Shown: piece after piece, positions 7,592 to 17,446 of the stretch | Numbering within the stretch: the first letter of the stretch is position 1 | Layout: each line of letters begins with the position of its first letter | Origin: Polaribacter tangerinus | GTDB lineage: Bacteria > Bacteroidota > Bacteroidia > Flavobacteriales > Flavobacteriaceae | Reading direction: 5' to 3' | Length of the DNA stretch: 64,000 bases | Assembly: GCF_038024095.1 (NCBI RefSeq) | Contig: NZ_CP150668.1 | Coordinates: 1,302,001 to 1,366,000 of the forward strand | Translations under genes and position numbers: made by a program | Notes under the pieces: generated by a model | What the model was told of the DNA's origin: nothing | The model's input: only the letters and a program-made list of their open reading frames with translations | The model's database searches: none

Positions 7592-10210
7592 ATGAAATCT
7601 CAAGATATCCGTGCCACCTTTTTAAATTTTTTTAAAGAAAAAGCTCATTTAGTAGTGCCTTCAGCACCAATGGTTACTAAAGACGACCCTACTTTAATGT
7701 TTGTAAATTCTGGAATGGCACCTTTTAAAGAGTATTTTTTAGGGAATGCAAATCCGAAAAAAAATAGAATTACAGATTCACAAAAATGTTTGCGCGTTTC
7801 TGGCAAGCATAACGACTTAGAGGAAGTTGGTTACGATACCTACCACCACACTTTATTTGAAATGTTAGGCAACTGGTCTTTTGGAGATTATTTTAAAAAA
7901 GAAGCAATTGCTTGGGCTTGGGAGCTTTTAACAGAAGTGTATAAAATTGATAAAGATATTTTATATGTAACTGTTTTTGAAGGCTCTACTGATGATGACA
8001 ACCTAAAAATGGATACTGAAGCCTTTGATATTTGGAAACAGTATATAGATGAAGACAGAATTTTAACAGGAAATAAAAAAGATAACTTTTGGGAAATGGG
8101 AGAACAAGGACCGTGCGGGCCTTGCTCAGAAATTCATGTTGATATTCGTTCTGCAGAAGAAAAAGCAAAAATAGATGGTAAAACTCTAATAAATAAAGAC
8201 CACCCACAAGTGGTAGAAATTTGGAACTTAGTTTTTATGCAATTCAACAGAAAAGCAAATGGAAAACTAGAAGATTTACCCAACAAACATATAGATACCG
8301 GAATGGGTTTTGAACGTTTGTGTATGGTTTTACAAAATGTACAATCTAATTATGATACCGACGTTTTTATACCTATGATTGAAAAAATATCTAAAATAAC
8401 TAATGTAAAATACGGATTAGATAAACAACAAGATATTGCCATCCGTGTAATATCAGACCACGTAAGAGCTGTTGCCTTTTCTATTGCCGATGGGCAATTA
8501 CCAAGCAATAATGGTGCAGGCTACGTAATTAGAAGAATTTTACGACGAGCAATTCGTTACGGTTTTACCTTTTTAAATACCAAAGAAGCTTTTATTTACA
8601 AACTGGTAAGTACATTAAGTGAACAAATGGGAAGTGCTTTTCCAGAATTGAAAGCACAACAATCATTTATAGAAAATGTAATTCGAGAAGAAGAAAATTC
8701 GTTTTTAAGAACACTAGATAAAGGGTTGCTTTTATTAGATAAAATAATTGAGGAAAGTGCCACCAAAGAAATTTCTGGAAATAGCGCTTTTGAGTTATAT
8801 GATACTTTCGGATTTCCGGTAGACTTAACCGCATTAATTTTATCTGAAAAAGGATTTACCCTAGATGAAAAAGGATTTAATGAAGAACTACAAAAGCAAA
8901 AAAATAGATCGCGAGCAGCCAGTGAAACTTCTACAGAAGATTGGACTGTTTTATTGGATGATTCTTTAGAGGAATTTGTAGGATACGATGAACTAGAAGC
9001 AACTGTAAAAATCACAAGGTACAGAAAAGTAACTTCTAAAAAAGAAGGCGAAATGTATCAACTAGTCTTTAACTTAACTCCTTTTTATGCAGAAGGTGGC
9101 GGTCAAGTAGGAGACAAAGGTATATTGGAAAATAGTCAAGGAGAAATAGTACAAATTTTAGATACCAAGAAAGAAAATAATGTTATAATTCATTTTTCTA
9201 AAGAACTTCCAACTCATTTAAACAACTCATTTAAAGCTATTGTAAACAAAAAACACCGTCAAAAAGTTACATGCAACCATACTGCAACACACCTTTTACA
9301 TGAGGCACTAAGAAGTGTTTTAGGAACTCATGTTACACAAAAAGGTTCTGCTGTTTCTGCTAAAAGTTTACGTTTTGACTTTTCACATTTTTCAAAATTA
9401 ACAACAGAAGAGATTGTAGCAGTTGAAGATTTTGTAAACAAACGTATCGAAGCTCAAATTCCGCTAGAAGAAAACAGAAATATACCTATGGAAAAAGCTA
9501 TTGAAAATGGCGCTATGGCTTTGTTTGGAGAAAAGTATGGAGATACTGTTAGAACCATAAAATTCGGCAAATCTATTGAATTATGCGGTGGTACACACGT
9601 ACAAAACACGGGTAACATTTGGCAGTTTAAAATAAATTCTGAAAGTGCAGTTGCTGCCGGAATTAGAAGAATTGAAGCAATTACAAACAACGCTGTTAAA
9701 GAAGTTTTTACAAAAAACGAACACACATTAGTTGCTATAAAAAACCTTTTAAACAACTCTAAAGAGCCTTTAAAAGCAGTACTTAAATTGCAAGAAGAAA
9801 ATGCTAATCTGCAGAATCAAATTACTATTTTGTTAAAAGAAAAAGCCCAAAACCTTTCTGGTGAAATTAACAAACAACTTCAAGAAATTAATGGTGTTAA
9901 ATTCATAGCTAAAAAAGTAGATTTAGATGCTAACGGAATAAAAAATCTAGCTTTTGAAATTGGAAAAGAACATAATAATGCATTTCTTTTATTTGCTTCC
10001 TCACCTGCAAAAGACAAAGCAATACTTACCTGTTACATTTCTAAAGAGTTGGCCAATAACCGTGGCTATGATGCAGGTAAAGTTGTTAGAGAATTGGGTA
10101 AATTTATACATGGTGGTGGCGGTGGACAAAACTTTTTTGCAACAGCAGGTGGTAAAAATCCAGATGGCATTGCCAAAGTTTTAGAAAAAGCAAAAGACTA
10201 TTTAATGTAA
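7592..10210 (+). CDS. alaS: Alanyl-tRNA synthetase
   Basis: An 872-residue class II synthetase that charges tRNA-Ala. The catalytic core is at the N-terminus ([20 protein letters not shown], then [11 protein letters not shown] for class II motif 3). The editing domain carries the zinc-binding [11 protein letters not shown] (about residue 562) and [10 protein letters not shown] (about 664) motifs that hydrolyse mischarged Ser/Gly-tRNA. The C-terminal DHHA1 domain contains [14 protein letters not shown]. Length and motif order are those of a complete bacterial AlaRS. It is divergent from the M23 gene and followed by a terminator. Confidence 0.98.
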   Translation: MKSQDIRATFLNFFKEKAHLVVPSAPMVTKDDPTLMFVNSGMAPFKEYFLGNANPKKNRITDSQKCLRVSGKHNDLEEVGYDTYHHTLFEMLGNWSFGDYFKKEAIAWAWELLTEVYKIDKDILYVTVFEGSTDDDNLKMDTEAFDIWKQYIDEDRILTGNKKDNFWEMGEQGPCGPCSEIHVDIRSAEEKAKIDGKTLINKDHPQVVEIWNLVFMQFNRKANGKLEDLPNKHIDTGMGFERLCMVLQNVQSNYDTDVFIPMIEKISKITNVKYGLDKQQDIAIRVISDHVRAVAFSIADGQLPSNNGAGYVIRRILRRAIRYGFTFLNTKEAFIYKLVSTLSEQMGSAFPELKAQQSFIENVIREEENSFLRTLDKGLLLLDKIIEESATKEISGNSAFELYDTFGFPVDLTALILSEKGFTLDEKGFNEELQKQKNRSRAASETSTEDWTVLLDDSLEEFVGYDELEATVKITRYRKVTSKKEGEMYQLVFNLTPFYAEGGGQVGDKGILENSQGEIVQILDTKKENNVIIHFSKELPTHLNNSFKAIVNKKHRQKVTCNHTATHLLHEALRSVLGTHVTQKGSAVSAKSLRFDFSHFSKLTTEEIVAVEDFVNKRIEAQIPLEENRNIPMEKAIENGAMALFGEKYGDTVRTIKFGKSIELCGGTHVQNTGNIWQFKINSESAVAAGIRRIEAITNNAVKEVFTKNEHTLVAIKNLLNNSKEPLKAVLKLQEENANLQNQITILLKEKAQNLSGEINKQLQEINGVKFIAKKVDLDANGIKNLAFEIGKEHNNAFLLFASSPAKDKAILTCYISKELANNRGYDAGKVVRELGKFIHGGGGGQNFFATAGGKNPDGIAKVLEKAKDYLM

Positions 10211-10225
10211 TTAGCTTTAAACATA

Positions 10226-10262
10226 AAAAAGTAGCAGGCTTATATCTAAACTGCTACTTTTA
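10226..10262 (+). terminator. Rho-independent terminator of alaS
   Basis: An 11-bp perfect stem (left arm 10227-10237, AAAAGTAGCAG; right arm 10251-10261) with a 13-nt loop lies 16 bp after the alaS stop codon and ends in a run of T. Its A-rich left flank may also serve the convergent arsenic operon. Confidence 0.8.
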
Positions 10263-10305
10263 TTAATGCTGTTACCCAACTATTTTTTTCTTTTGAAGTT
10301 TGATT

Positions 10306-11352
10306 TTAGGCATTAGCTTTTCCGAAATACTTTTTCCGCAACCAAAAAGATACGCGAACAAGAAGAATCAGTGCAGGAACTTCTACCAACGGACCAATAA
10401 CTCCTGCAAATGCTTGACCTGAATTCAATCCGAAAACAGCAATAGCAACAGCAATCGCTAATTCAAAATTATTTCCTGCTGCTGTAAATGCTACTGAAGT
10501 TGTTTTGTCATATTCTGCTCCTGTTGCTTTGGTAAAGAAAAATCCAATGATAAACATGAGTGTAAAATAAATAAGTAATGGAATTGCAATAATTATAACG
10601 TCCATTGGAATTTCAACAATCAATTCTCCTTTCAGTGAGAACATTACTACAATTGTAAATAACAATGCAATTAAGGTCATTGGTGAAATGGCTGGAATGA
10701 ACTTTTTTGTGTACCACTCCTCGCCTTTTATTTTTACGAATATCCATCTGCTCAAAATTCCCATTACAAACGGAATCCCTAAATAGATGGCTACACTTTC
10801 TGCAATGGTAGAAATTGAAATATCTACAATTGCTCCTTCAAACCCAAAATATGGTGGAAGAATAGTGATAAAAATCCATGCATAAAAACTGTAGGCAAAC
10901 ACTTGAAAAATACTATTTAATGCCACTAAACCTGCACCATATTCGGCACTTCCCTCTGCTAGATCATTCCAGACCAACACCATTGCAATACAACGAGCCA
11001 AACCTATAAGAATGAGCCCAACCATGTATTCTGGGTAATCTCGTAAAAATGTAATCGCCAAAACAAACATTAAAACTGGGCCAATTATCCAATTGAGAAG
11101 AAGTGAAATAGAAAGGATTTTTGTATTTCTAAATACTTTTGGTAATAGTGCATAATTAACTTTTGCTAAAGGTGGATACATCATCAAAATCAAACCGATT
11201 GCAATCGGAATATTGGTTGTTCCACTACTAAATGAATTTATAATGTTTGGAAAAGTTGGAATAAAATATCCAATTCCAACACCAGTAACCATTGCAACAA
11301 ATATCCAAAGTGTTAGGTTTCTGTCAAGAAAACTTAATTTTTTTGAAGCCAT
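10306..11352 (-). CDS. arsB: Arsenite efflux transporter, ACR3 type
   Basis: A 348-residue membrane protein with about ten transmembrane segments and the ACR3 signatures [16 protein letters not shown] (with the conserved Cys needed for As(III) transport) and [20 protein letters not shown] (with the conserved Glu). ACR3 proteins export arsenite using the proton motive force. It is the last gene of the arsR-DUF6428-arsC-ACR3 operon, only 4 bp after arsC. Annotation pipelines use arsB or acr3 for this family; it is not the unrelated E. coli-type ArsB. Confidence 0.95.
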   Translation of the reverse strand: MASKKLSFLDRNLTLWIFVAMVTGVGIGYFIPTFPNIINSFSSGTTNIPIAIGLILMMYPPLAKVNYALLPKVFRNTKILSISLLLNWIIGPVLMFVLAITFLRDYPEYMVGLILIGLARCIAMVLVWNDLAEGSAEYGAGLVALNSIFQVFAYSFYAWIFITILPPYFGFEGAIVDISISTIAESVAIYLGIPFVMGILSRWIFVKIKGEEWYTKKFIPAISPMTLIALLFTIVVMFSLKGELIVEIPMDVIIIAIPLLIYFTLMFIIGFFFTKATGAEYDKTTSVAFTAAGNNFELAIAVAIAVFGLNSGQAFAGVIGPLVEVPALILLVRVSFWLRKKYFGKANA

Positions 11353-11356
11353 TTTT

Positions 11357-11989
11357 TTAAGAATTTATTTGAGAAAAAACGTAAAACAGTTCAGTAGCAA
11401 TTTGTAGACTTCTTTCCTTGTATTTTTCTGCTTGTTGTGGTGTATTATCAAATGCTTTTGGGTCTTCAAAGGTTATTGGAATACGTTTTTCTGCACCTGC
11501 AATGATAGGACAACCACCATCAGCCTGTGTGCAAGTCATAATTGCTGCAAATTCCGATTTTGGGTTGAACTCATCATCCAACTTTTTAGAAAATCCAATA
11601 ATTGGATGCTCGTTCTGAGTATATTTAATGCTGTAAATTGGGTTTTCGTTTTTTGAAATGGTGCTTATTTGAAAACCCGAATTTTGCAATGTTTCTGCAA
11701 CCACAGGAAAAAGTGCTGTTGCCTCTGTTCCTCCTGAATAACAAAACACGTTTTTAATATTAAAATAGTTTGCCATTGTTTGAGCCCAAACTTGCGATAA
11801 ATGACTTCTTCTCGAATTGTGCGTGCAAATGAAATTGATACGAATTTCTTTGTTTTCAGAAACTTTAGACTGAATAAAATCTACTAGCGGTTGTAAAACT
11901 TTTGTACGATCGTCTGTAATAGTTTTAGGGTTTAATTCTTTGATAATATTGACTATTTGTGGAAATAAAGTTGATTGAATTGTTGTCAT
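11357..11989 (-). CDS. arsC: Thioredoxin-coupled arsenate reductase (LMW phosphatase fold)
   Basis: A 210-residue cytoplasmic protein. The P-loop CTHNSRR (Cys55 to Arg61, C-x5-R) is the nucleophile loop of low-molecular-weight protein tyrosine phosphatases. The pair Cys153 and Cys160 in CTQADGGC has the same C-x6-C spacing as the resolving cysteines of the thioredoxin-dependent arsenate reductases. This enzyme reduces arsenate to arsenite, which the adjacent ACR3 pump exports. An N-terminal helix of about 45 residues precedes the phosphatase fold, longer than in classical ArsC. Close relatives are often labelled simply protein-tyrosine phosphatase. Confidence 0.9.
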   Translation of the reverse strand: MTTIQSTLFPQIVNIIKELNPKTITDDRTKVLQPLVDFIQSKVSENKEIRINFICTHNSRRSHLSQVWAQTMANYFNIKNVFCYSGGTEATALFPVVAETLQNSGFQISTISKNENPIYSIKYTQNEHPIIGFSKKLDDEFNPKSEFAAIMTCTQADGGCPIIAGAEKRIPITFEDPKAFDNTPQQAEKYKERSLQIATELFYVFSQINS

Positions 11990-12015
11990 TTGTTTTTAAA
12001 TTTTTGAATTGTTAT

Positions 12016-12483
12016 TTAGCAACAGTTTCCATCTGGTGAACAACAAGGCTCATCATTTAGTGTTGATAATTGCACTTTAGTTTTTTCAGTAGGAATACCG
12101 CAATTGTCTTTTGCCAAACAGTCGGTTTGTTTGTTGGTTAACAAGAAATTATGTCCGTCAAACCCTAGCCCATATTTTCCAATGGTATCTGCTTGATATT
12201 CTACTTCAATTTCTACATCTTTTATATTTAAAACCTTTTCCGAAAGTTCAATGATATTCAAAAGTTTTTCAGGATGCAATCTATGGTCGTAGTCGTTGGC
12301 ATTCCAAAGTTGAAAGTTTACCACTTCTTCGTTTCTTATAGTTCCACCACAATCGATAAAATTTTTGGTGATTTTACCCACTTCTGTTACGTGAAAGTGG
12401 CTTGGAACTAATTGTCCATTGGGCAATTGAAAACCTATCGTTTCTAATTCTTTTAACACTGATTTTACTTCTGATAACTTCAT
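12016..12483 (-). CDS. DUF6428 family protein of arsenic operons
   Basis: A 155-residue soluble protein with VPSHFHVTEVG and an IDCGGT stretch near the N-terminal third, both characteristic of DUF6428 proteins, which are found in ars operons of Bacteroidota. The C-terminus is cysteine rich: CLAKDNCG followed by EPCCSPDGNCC, giving four cysteines in the last nine residues. Such vicinal cysteine pairs are expected to bind As(III) or other thiophilic metals, so a metallochaperone or scavenger role is plausible (inference). It lies between arsR and arsC, and a second ArsR-like dyad sits just upstream of its start. Confidence 0.8.
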   Translation of the reverse strand: MKLSEVKSVLKELETIGFQLPNGQLVPSHFHVTEVGKITKNFIDCGGTIRNEEVVNFQLWNANDYDHRLHPEKLLNIIELSEKVLNIKDVEIEVEYQADTIGKYGLGFDGHNFLLTNKQTDCLAKDNCGIPTEKTKVQLSTLNDEPCCSPDGNCC

Positions 12484-12497
12484 AACTATATTGATTT

Positions 12498-12513
12498 ATT
12501 GCGATTTTACGAT
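12498..12513. promoter_or_regulatory. Second ArsR-like operator dyad, upstream of DUF6428
   Basis: ATTGCGATTTTACGAT lies in the 47-bp gap between arsR and the DUF6428 gene, 14 bp upstream of the latter's start. It matches 13 of 16 positions of the dyad in front of arsR (12883-12898) and keeps the same ATTGC...AT...TTAC.AT outline. This suggests the repressor can bind inside the operon as well as at its main promoter. Binding is inferred. Confidence 0.5.
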
Positions 12514-12530
12514 AAAATGATTCAAATTTT

Positions 12531-12863
12531 TTAGCAGCAATCTTGTTGTTCGGTTAAGTCTTGATTTAAAAATTCAGTCATTACAGTTTTCATTGCTTTC
12601 CAATTTTCTGTATGAATACAGTAACAAACACTGGTTCCTTCTACAGTTCCTTTGATTAAACCTAATTGTTTTAGTTCTTTTAAATGTTGTGATATAGTGG
12701 GCTGTGCTAGTCCAATTTCATTTACTAGCTCTCCGCAAACACAAGAATTAAGTTTAAACAAATATTGTAAAATAGCTACTCTTGCAGGATGTCCGAATGC
12801 TTTTGCAAAAAGAGAAATTTCGTTTTGGTGGTCGGTAAAAATTTCGGTTTTTGTTGTTCCCAT
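12531..12863 (-). CDS. arsR: ArsR/SmtB family arsenic-responsive repressor
   Basis: A 110-residue winged-helix protein. FGHPARVAILQYL starts the DNA-binding domain. CVC at residues 41-43 (NSCVCGELV) matches the ELCVCDL metal site of E. coli ArsR; the recognition helix is QPTISQHLKELKQLGLI. The protein ends in a vicinal Cys109-Cys110, an additional possible As(III) ligand. ArsR proteins repress their operon and release DNA when As(III) or Sb(III) binds. It is the first gene of the minus-strand arsenic operon and has a near-perfect dyad 19-35 bp in front of its start. Confidence 0.94.
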   Translation of the reverse strand: MGTTKTEIFTDHQNEISLFAKAFGHPARVAILQYLFKLNSCVCGELVNEIGLAQPTISQHLKELKQLGLIKGTVEGTSVCYCIHTENWKAMKTVMTEFLNQDLTEQQDCC

Positions 12864-12882
12864 GGCTATAATTTATCGTTTT

Positions 12883-12898
12883 ATTGCAATATTACAAT
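12883..12898. promoter_or_regulatory. Predicted ArsR operator in front of arsR
   Basis: ATTGCAATATTACAAT is a near-perfect inverted repeat (one mismatched pair) situated 19-35 bp upstream of the arsR start codon, where a repressor would block transcription of the operon. A near copy sits downstream of arsR at 12498-12513. I did not find a clean TAnnTTTG -7 box for arsR nearby. Confidence 0.6.
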
Positions 12899-13050
12899 TA
12901 ATTTATTATTAATCAAAATACCTATAAAAAAATTTTTCAAAACATGTAATAGAAAAAATGATTGACTTTGTGGTTGATTTTGCTTTTGGGTAACACATCA
13001 TTAAATAAAATCAACAATTACAGGTAGTCTAATAACCGTATAATAAAAAG

Positions 13051-13081
13051 TTTGATAAATGGATTAATTATGTTAAATTTG
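13051..13081 (+). promoter_or_regulatory. Sigma-A promoter of the DUF1800-DUF1501 operon
   Basis: TTTG at 13051-13054 and TAAATTTG at 13074-13081 are separated by 19 bp, exactly the Bacteroidota -33/-7 arrangement. Transcription would begin about 35 bp before the DUF1800 start codon. Elsewhere in the 260-bp gap between arsR and this gene I see only the arsR dyad. Confidence 0.7.
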
Positions 13082-13123
13082 AATTTACCAATTAGTTTTT
13101 ATCAATTAAAAAGCTAACACTTT

Positions 13124-14746
13124 ATGGCATATTTAGATAAATTTAATGGCTTTTTTTCAGAAAAAGAAGCAAGACATTTATTAAACAGAACTTCTTATGG
13201 AGCTTCACAAAATTTGGTTAAAAATGCAGTTTCATTAGGTCTAAATGCTACTATTAATAAACTTTTTGAAAACATACCTTTACCTGAACCTCCATTAAAA
13301 TATGAACCAGACGGAACTGCTAATGGAGAAATAAATGACCCACATGTAAAACAAGGCGAAACTTGGGTTACAGCACCAGTACACCCAAATCTTCAAGATT
13401 CTAGAGATAATAATCGTGTTCTCAGAGCACGAAACCGTTCTTTGTATGCATGGTCATTTTTACAATTTCAAGATTCTAATTTTTCTGTAAGAGAAAAGTT
13501 AACGCTTTTTTGGCACAATCATTTTGTAACTGAAAATTCAAATCCTCATAGAGAATTTTACTATGCCAATATTTTACGTAAAAATGCCCTAGGAAACTTC
13601 AAAGAAATAACCAAACAGATTACTATAAACCCTAATATGCTAATTTATTTAAGTGGTAATCAAAACACAAATACGGCTCCAAACGAAAATTACGCAAGAG
13701 AACTATTAGAACTGTTTACCATTGGAAAAGGCGATGCTATTGGTAATGGAGACTACACCAACTTTACTGAAGAAGATGTTGTACAAATAGCCAAAGTATT
13801 AACCGGTTGGAGAGTTAGAGGTATTAAAAATAGTGATACACTAAATGCTTATTTTACCAATAACAGGCATACAAAAGGAGACAAAATATTATCGCATAGA
13901 TTTGACAATGCTGTTATCTCTGAAAATGGAGAAAATGAATATAAAGATGTAATAGATGTAATTTTTAAACAAGAAGAATGTGCTAAGTTTATAACAAGGC
14001 AACTATACAAATGGTTTATAAATGCAGAAATAACCTCAGAAATAGAAACACATATAATTTCTCCTTTGGCAAAAATTATACGAGACCACGAGTACGAAAT
14101 TACTCCTGCTTTAAAAGTGTTATTTAGTTCAGAACATTTTTTTGAGAGTACTTTTTGTATGATTAAAAGTCCTATTGATTTAATATTTTCTACAACAAAA
14201 TCTTTATTATTAACAGCTCCAAAAACGTCTGTAAAAGACCAATATGATTTTGCCTATGTATTATATTTAATGGCAACAGATTTAGAACAATCTATATTTC
14301 ATCATCCAGATGTTGCAGGCTGGAAAGCCTTTTACCAAGAACCCTTATTTTACAAAACGTGGGTAAATAGCTATTTATTACCCAAACGATTAGAATACTG
14401 TAAAACCTTGGTAACTGGTGGAAAAGTTACTATAGACGAAAAAAGATATACCATTCCTCCTTTAGTGCCTGTCTTACAAATTGTAGCAGATATTTCTGGT
14501 GCAAAAAACCCAAACACTCTTATTACAACGTTAGCAAGTCAGTTATTTAATTATAGGATTTCTCAAGAGCAGTTAGTAGCTTTAAAAGATATTTTAATAC
14601 CTGGATTACCAGATTTTGAATGGACAGTAGAATATAAAAACTACCTAGCAGACCCCACTAATATTGCTTTAAGAACCTCTGTAGATAAAAAGCTGAGAGA
14701 TTTAATTGGTACTATGGTACAAATGTCTGAATTTCAAATTATGTAA
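13124..14746 (+). CDS. DUF1800 domain-containing protein
   Basis: A 540-residue protein covering the DUF1800 family: an N-terminal HLLNRTSYGAS segment, FWHNHFVTENSNPHREFYYANILRKNALG cut by characteristic residues (WHNHF, ALGNF), NENYARELLELFTIG and ITRQLYKWF. No N-terminal signal peptide is obvious, although family members are often exported. The function is unknown. It lies 2 bp upstream of a DUF1501 gene; the DUF1800-DUF1501 pair recurs in Bacteroidota and Planctomycetota, so the products probably act together. The two genes share the promoter at 13051-13081. Confidence 0.92.
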   Translation: MAYLDKFNGFFSEKEARHLLNRTSYGASQNLVKNAVSLGLNATINKLFENIPLPEPPLKYEPDGTANGEINDPHVKQGETWVTAPVHPNLQDSRDNNRVLRARNRSLYAWSFLQFQDSNFSVREKLTLFWHNHFVTENSNPHREFYYANILRKNALGNFKEITKQITINPNMLIYLSGNQNTNTAPNENYARELLELFTIGKGDAIGNGDYTNFTEEDVVQIAKVLTGWRVRGIKNSDTLNAYFTNNRHTKGDKILSHRFDNAVISENGENEYKDVIDVIFKQEECAKFITRQLYKWFINAEITSEIETHIISPLAKIIRDHEYEITPALKVLFSSEHFFESTFCMIKSPIDLIFSTTKSLLLTAPKTSVKDQYDFAYVLYLMATDLEQSIFHHPDVAGWKAFYQEPLFYKTWVNSYLLPKRLEYCKTLVTGGKVTIDEKRYTIPPLVPVLQIVADISGAKNPNTLITTLASQLFNYRISQEQLVALKDILIPGLPDFEWTVEYKNYLADPTNIALRTSVDKKLRDLIGTMVQMSEFQIM

Positions 14747-14748
14747 TA

Positions 14749-16332
14749 ATGAAGGCAAAAAATTTAAACAGAAGAGATTTTATAAAATTAACTAGTGTTG
14801 CTGCAGCCTCTTTGCCAATTGGCTTTAATGGTTTTTCGTTATTTGCTAATGAAAAACCAAAAGAATATAATTTTATAGAAGATAACGAAAATATTCTTGT
14901 TTTAATTCAATTGCAAGGAGGAAATGACGGTTTAAATACCATTTTTGATAAAAACCAGTACAGAAATTTACACAGCGTACGTTCTAATATTATTATACCA
15001 GAAAACGAGCTAATTTCAGTTAATGATGCAACTTGTTTTCATCCTTCGATATTGGGTTTAAAAAATTTATATGAAGAAGAAAATTTGGCTATTATCCAAA
15101 ATGTAGGATATCCTAACCAAAATAGAAGTCATTTTAGATCAACAGATATTTGGAATTCGGCATCATCATCTGAAGAATATGTTTCTACAGGTTGGCTAGG
15201 ACGTTTTTTCAACCAAAATCACTCTGAATTTCCAGAAAATTATCCTAATCCAGCAAATAAAGACCCTTTTGCAATTACTGTAGGTAAAATTGTTTCTGAA
15301 ACTTGCCAAGGTCCAAATTCTAATTTTTCTATGGCTATAGCAGATCCAAATAATCCTGGAACTGCCTTTGCGGCTAATACAGGTAACATACCAAATAATT
15401 GTTATGGAGATGCTTTAAGTTTTGTAAACAACACCGTTAAACAAACGAATGCCTATGCCGATGTTGTAAAAAAAGCAGCTGAATTAGGAAAAAATTTATC
15501 AGAAAAATATACGACCAACAACAATAATAAATTAGCCGGTAAGCTAAAAAATGTAGCTAAATTAATTTCTGGAGGATTAAAAACAAAGGTATATGTTGTA
15601 CAATTAGGTGGCTTTGATACTCATGATAATCAAATTATTGATGGAGATAAAAAAACAGGAAGACATGCTAGTTTGTTAGAGGAATTGTCTGAGGCTATTA
15701 CTGCATTTCAAGACGATTTAAAATTATTAGGAATCGATAAAAAGGTGATGGGAATGACCTATTCTGAGTTTGGTAGAAGAATTAAATCAAATGGTGGTTT
15801 AGGAACAGATCATGGCACAGCTGCACCTTTATTTTTATTTGGGTCGTGTGTTAAAAACCAAATTTTAGGAGATTCTCCGGAAATTGACACGCAAATAGAT
15901 GAAAAAGAGGGTGTTCAAATGCAATACGATTTTAGAAATATTTACAGTACCATTTTAACAGATTGGTTAGGCGGTTCTAAAACTGATACAAATGCTGCTC
16001 TCTTTTCAGATTTTGACACTTTGCCTCTTTTTAAAACTAATTGTTCTGCATCACTTTCTGTAGCTAATATTTTAACAGACACTTTAGATATTGCAGTGTA
16101 TCCAAACCCTACTGTTAATTTTATTAATATAAAATTTTTTGGTAATAACGAGAATACTAAAATAACTTTATACAACACTATGGGGGCAGTTGTAAAAAAT
16201 ATTACGAATAAAAAATATAGCTCCATACAACATATTATTCGTGTAGATTTACAAAGTTTACCAAATGGAAACTATTTTATACATTGCCAAGCTAAAGGAT
16301 TTTCTAAAACCAAAAAAATTGTAAAACTTTAG
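14749..16332 (+). CDS. DUF1501 protein with Tat signal and type IX sorting domain
   Basis: A 527-residue protein. The N-terminus has a twin-arginine motif (NRRDFIKLT, residues 8-16) followed by a hydrophobic stretch, as in DUF1501 proteins. The DUF1501 body (about 45-430) resembles the sulfatase/alkaline phosphatase-like fold, with LIQLQGGNDGLNT, QLGGFDTHDNQ and YSEFGRRIKSNGGLGTDHG, whose Asp and His residues could bind metal. The last 80 residues form a type A type IX secretion sorting domain (DIAVYPNPTVNFINI, LYNTMGAVV, LPNGNYFIHC). It is therefore predicted to cross the inner membrane folded by Tat and to be placed on the cell surface by type IX secretion. Most type IX cargo uses Sec signals. 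Confidence 0.9.
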   Translation: MKAKNLNRRDFIKLTSVAAASLPIGFNGFSLFANEKPKEYNFIEDNENILVLIQLQGGNDGLNTIFDKNQYRNLHSVRSNIIIPENELISVNDATCFHPSILGLKNLYEEENLAIIQNVGYPNQNRSHFRSTDIWNSASSSEEYVSTGWLGRFFNQNHSEFPENYPNPANKDPFAITVGKIVSETCQGPNSNFSMAIADPNNPGTAFAANTGNIPNNCYGDALSFVNNTVKQTNAYADVVKKAAELGKNLSEKYTTNNNNKLAGKLKNVAKLISGGLKTKVYVVQLGGFDTHDNQIIDGDKKTGRHASLLEELSEAITAFQDDLKLLGIDKKVMGMTYSEFGRRIKSNGGLGTDHGTAAPLFLFGSCVKNQILGDSPEIDTQIDEKEGVQMQYDFRNIYSTILTDWLGGSKTDTNAALFSDFDTLPLFKTNCSASLSVANILTDTLDIAVYPNPTVNFINIKFFGNNENTKITLYNTMGAVVKNITNKKYSSIQHIIRVDLQSLPNGNYFIHCQAKGFSKTKKIVKL

Positions 16333-16473
16333 TTTTATATCTAACAGAAACTAGAAAACACTAATAAACTGTTTGAAATTAAACAAATGGCTAAAAGTTA
16401 AAAATACAATTAACACTTAAAGGTTAGGTGTAATTTTTTTGGTAAATAATGACAAGTAAATATGTAATAAAGC

Positions 16474-17421
16474 ATGAACCTACAAACTAAAATTTCTTTA
16501 AAAAAAGAAACTAAAAATTTAATAGATTACAATGCTAAAATAATTCTTTTAGGTTCTTGCTTTTCAAACAATATTGGCACAAAGTTAGCCTACTACAAAT
16601 TTCAGGTTACGCAAAATCCTTTTGGTATTTTATTTCATCCAAAAGCTATAGAAAACCTTTTAGATAGAGCAATAAACAAAAATCAATATACAGAAAACGA
16701 CCTTGTTTTTAGTAATGGTAGCTGGCATTGTTTAGATGCACACTCTTCAATTAGCAGCACCAACAAAAAAGAAGTTCTAAAAAATTTAAATACCGCTTTA
16801 GAACATACTAAATTAAAGGTTGAAAATGCAAGTCATATTATTATTACTTTAGGAACAGCATGGGTATATCGTTATATAGAAAATGATAAAATAGTAGCCA
16901 ATTGTCATAAAATACCTCAACATAAATTCTCTAAAGAGCTTCTTTCTATAAATGAAATTTCAGAAAGTCTATTGGCAATTTTAAATAGTATTCGTTCAAT
17001 TAACTCAAAGGTAAAAGTACTTTTTACTGTTTCTCCGGTTCGCCATTTAAAAGATGGTTTTATAGAAAACACAAGAAGCAAAGCACATTTAATTAGTGCC
17101 ACTCATTACATTATAGATAGTAAAAAAAGTTTTTACTTTCCTAGTTATGAAATTATGATGGATGAATTGAGAGATTATAGATTTTATAATGAAGATATGA
17201 TTCATCCTTCTGAAACTGCTATAAATTATATTTGGTTAAAATTTATAGCTACTTGGTTTAGCGAGCGCTCAATAAAAACAATGGATGAAGTTTTAAAAGT
17301 ACAAAAAGCGATGGCTCACAAACCGTTTTTTGAGGATTCGGAGGAGCATCAACTATTTTTAAAAAAAATAGCTCAAAAAAAAGATGCTTTAAAATTAAAG
17401 CATCCTTTTATTAGTTTTTAA
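16474..17421 (+). CDS. GSCFA domain-containing protein
   Basis: A 315-residue cytoplasmic protein carrying the family's naming motif as LLGSCFSNNIGTKL (residues about 25-38), then NPFGILFHP and ITLGTAWVY, and a C-terminal DMIHPSETAINYIW. The layout resembles SGNH/GDSL hydrolases: the Ser of GSC, an Asn block and a final D-x-x-H. GSCFA proteins are common in Bacteroidota and suspected to act on cell-surface polymers, but no substrate is known. It converges on the rhodanese gene with 25 bp between stop codons. Confidence 0.92.
   Translation: MNLQTKISLKKETKNLIDYNAKIILLGSCFSNNIGTKLAYYKFQVTQNPFGILFHPKAIENLLDRAINKNQYTENDLVFSNGSWHCLDAHSSISSTNKKEVLKNLNTALEHTKLKVENASHIIITLGTAWVYRYIENDKIVANCHKIPQHKFSKELLSINEISESLLAILNSIRSINSKVKVLFTVSPVRHLKDGFIENTRSKAHLISATHYIIDSKKSFYFPSYEIMMDELRDYRFYNEDMIHPSETAINYIWLKFIATWFSERSIKTMDEVLKVQKAMAHKPFFEDSEEHQLFLKKIAQKKDALKLKHPFISF
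17379..17409 (+). terminator. Hairpin at the 3' end of the GSCFA gene
   Basis: GATGCTTTAA (17383-17392) and its complement (17395-17404) form a stem inside the last codons of the GSCFA gene, followed by CTTTTATTAG. It looks like an intrinsic terminator folded into coding sequence before the convergent rhodanese gene. The T run is short, so support is moderate. Confidence 0.4.
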
Positions 17422-17446
17422 AAAACTTATACTATTTAGAAAACCA

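Noticed and set aside
12652..12912. An 86-residue plus-strand frame opposite arsR
   Set aside because: It is antisense to a complete ArsR gene and shows no protein-like features.
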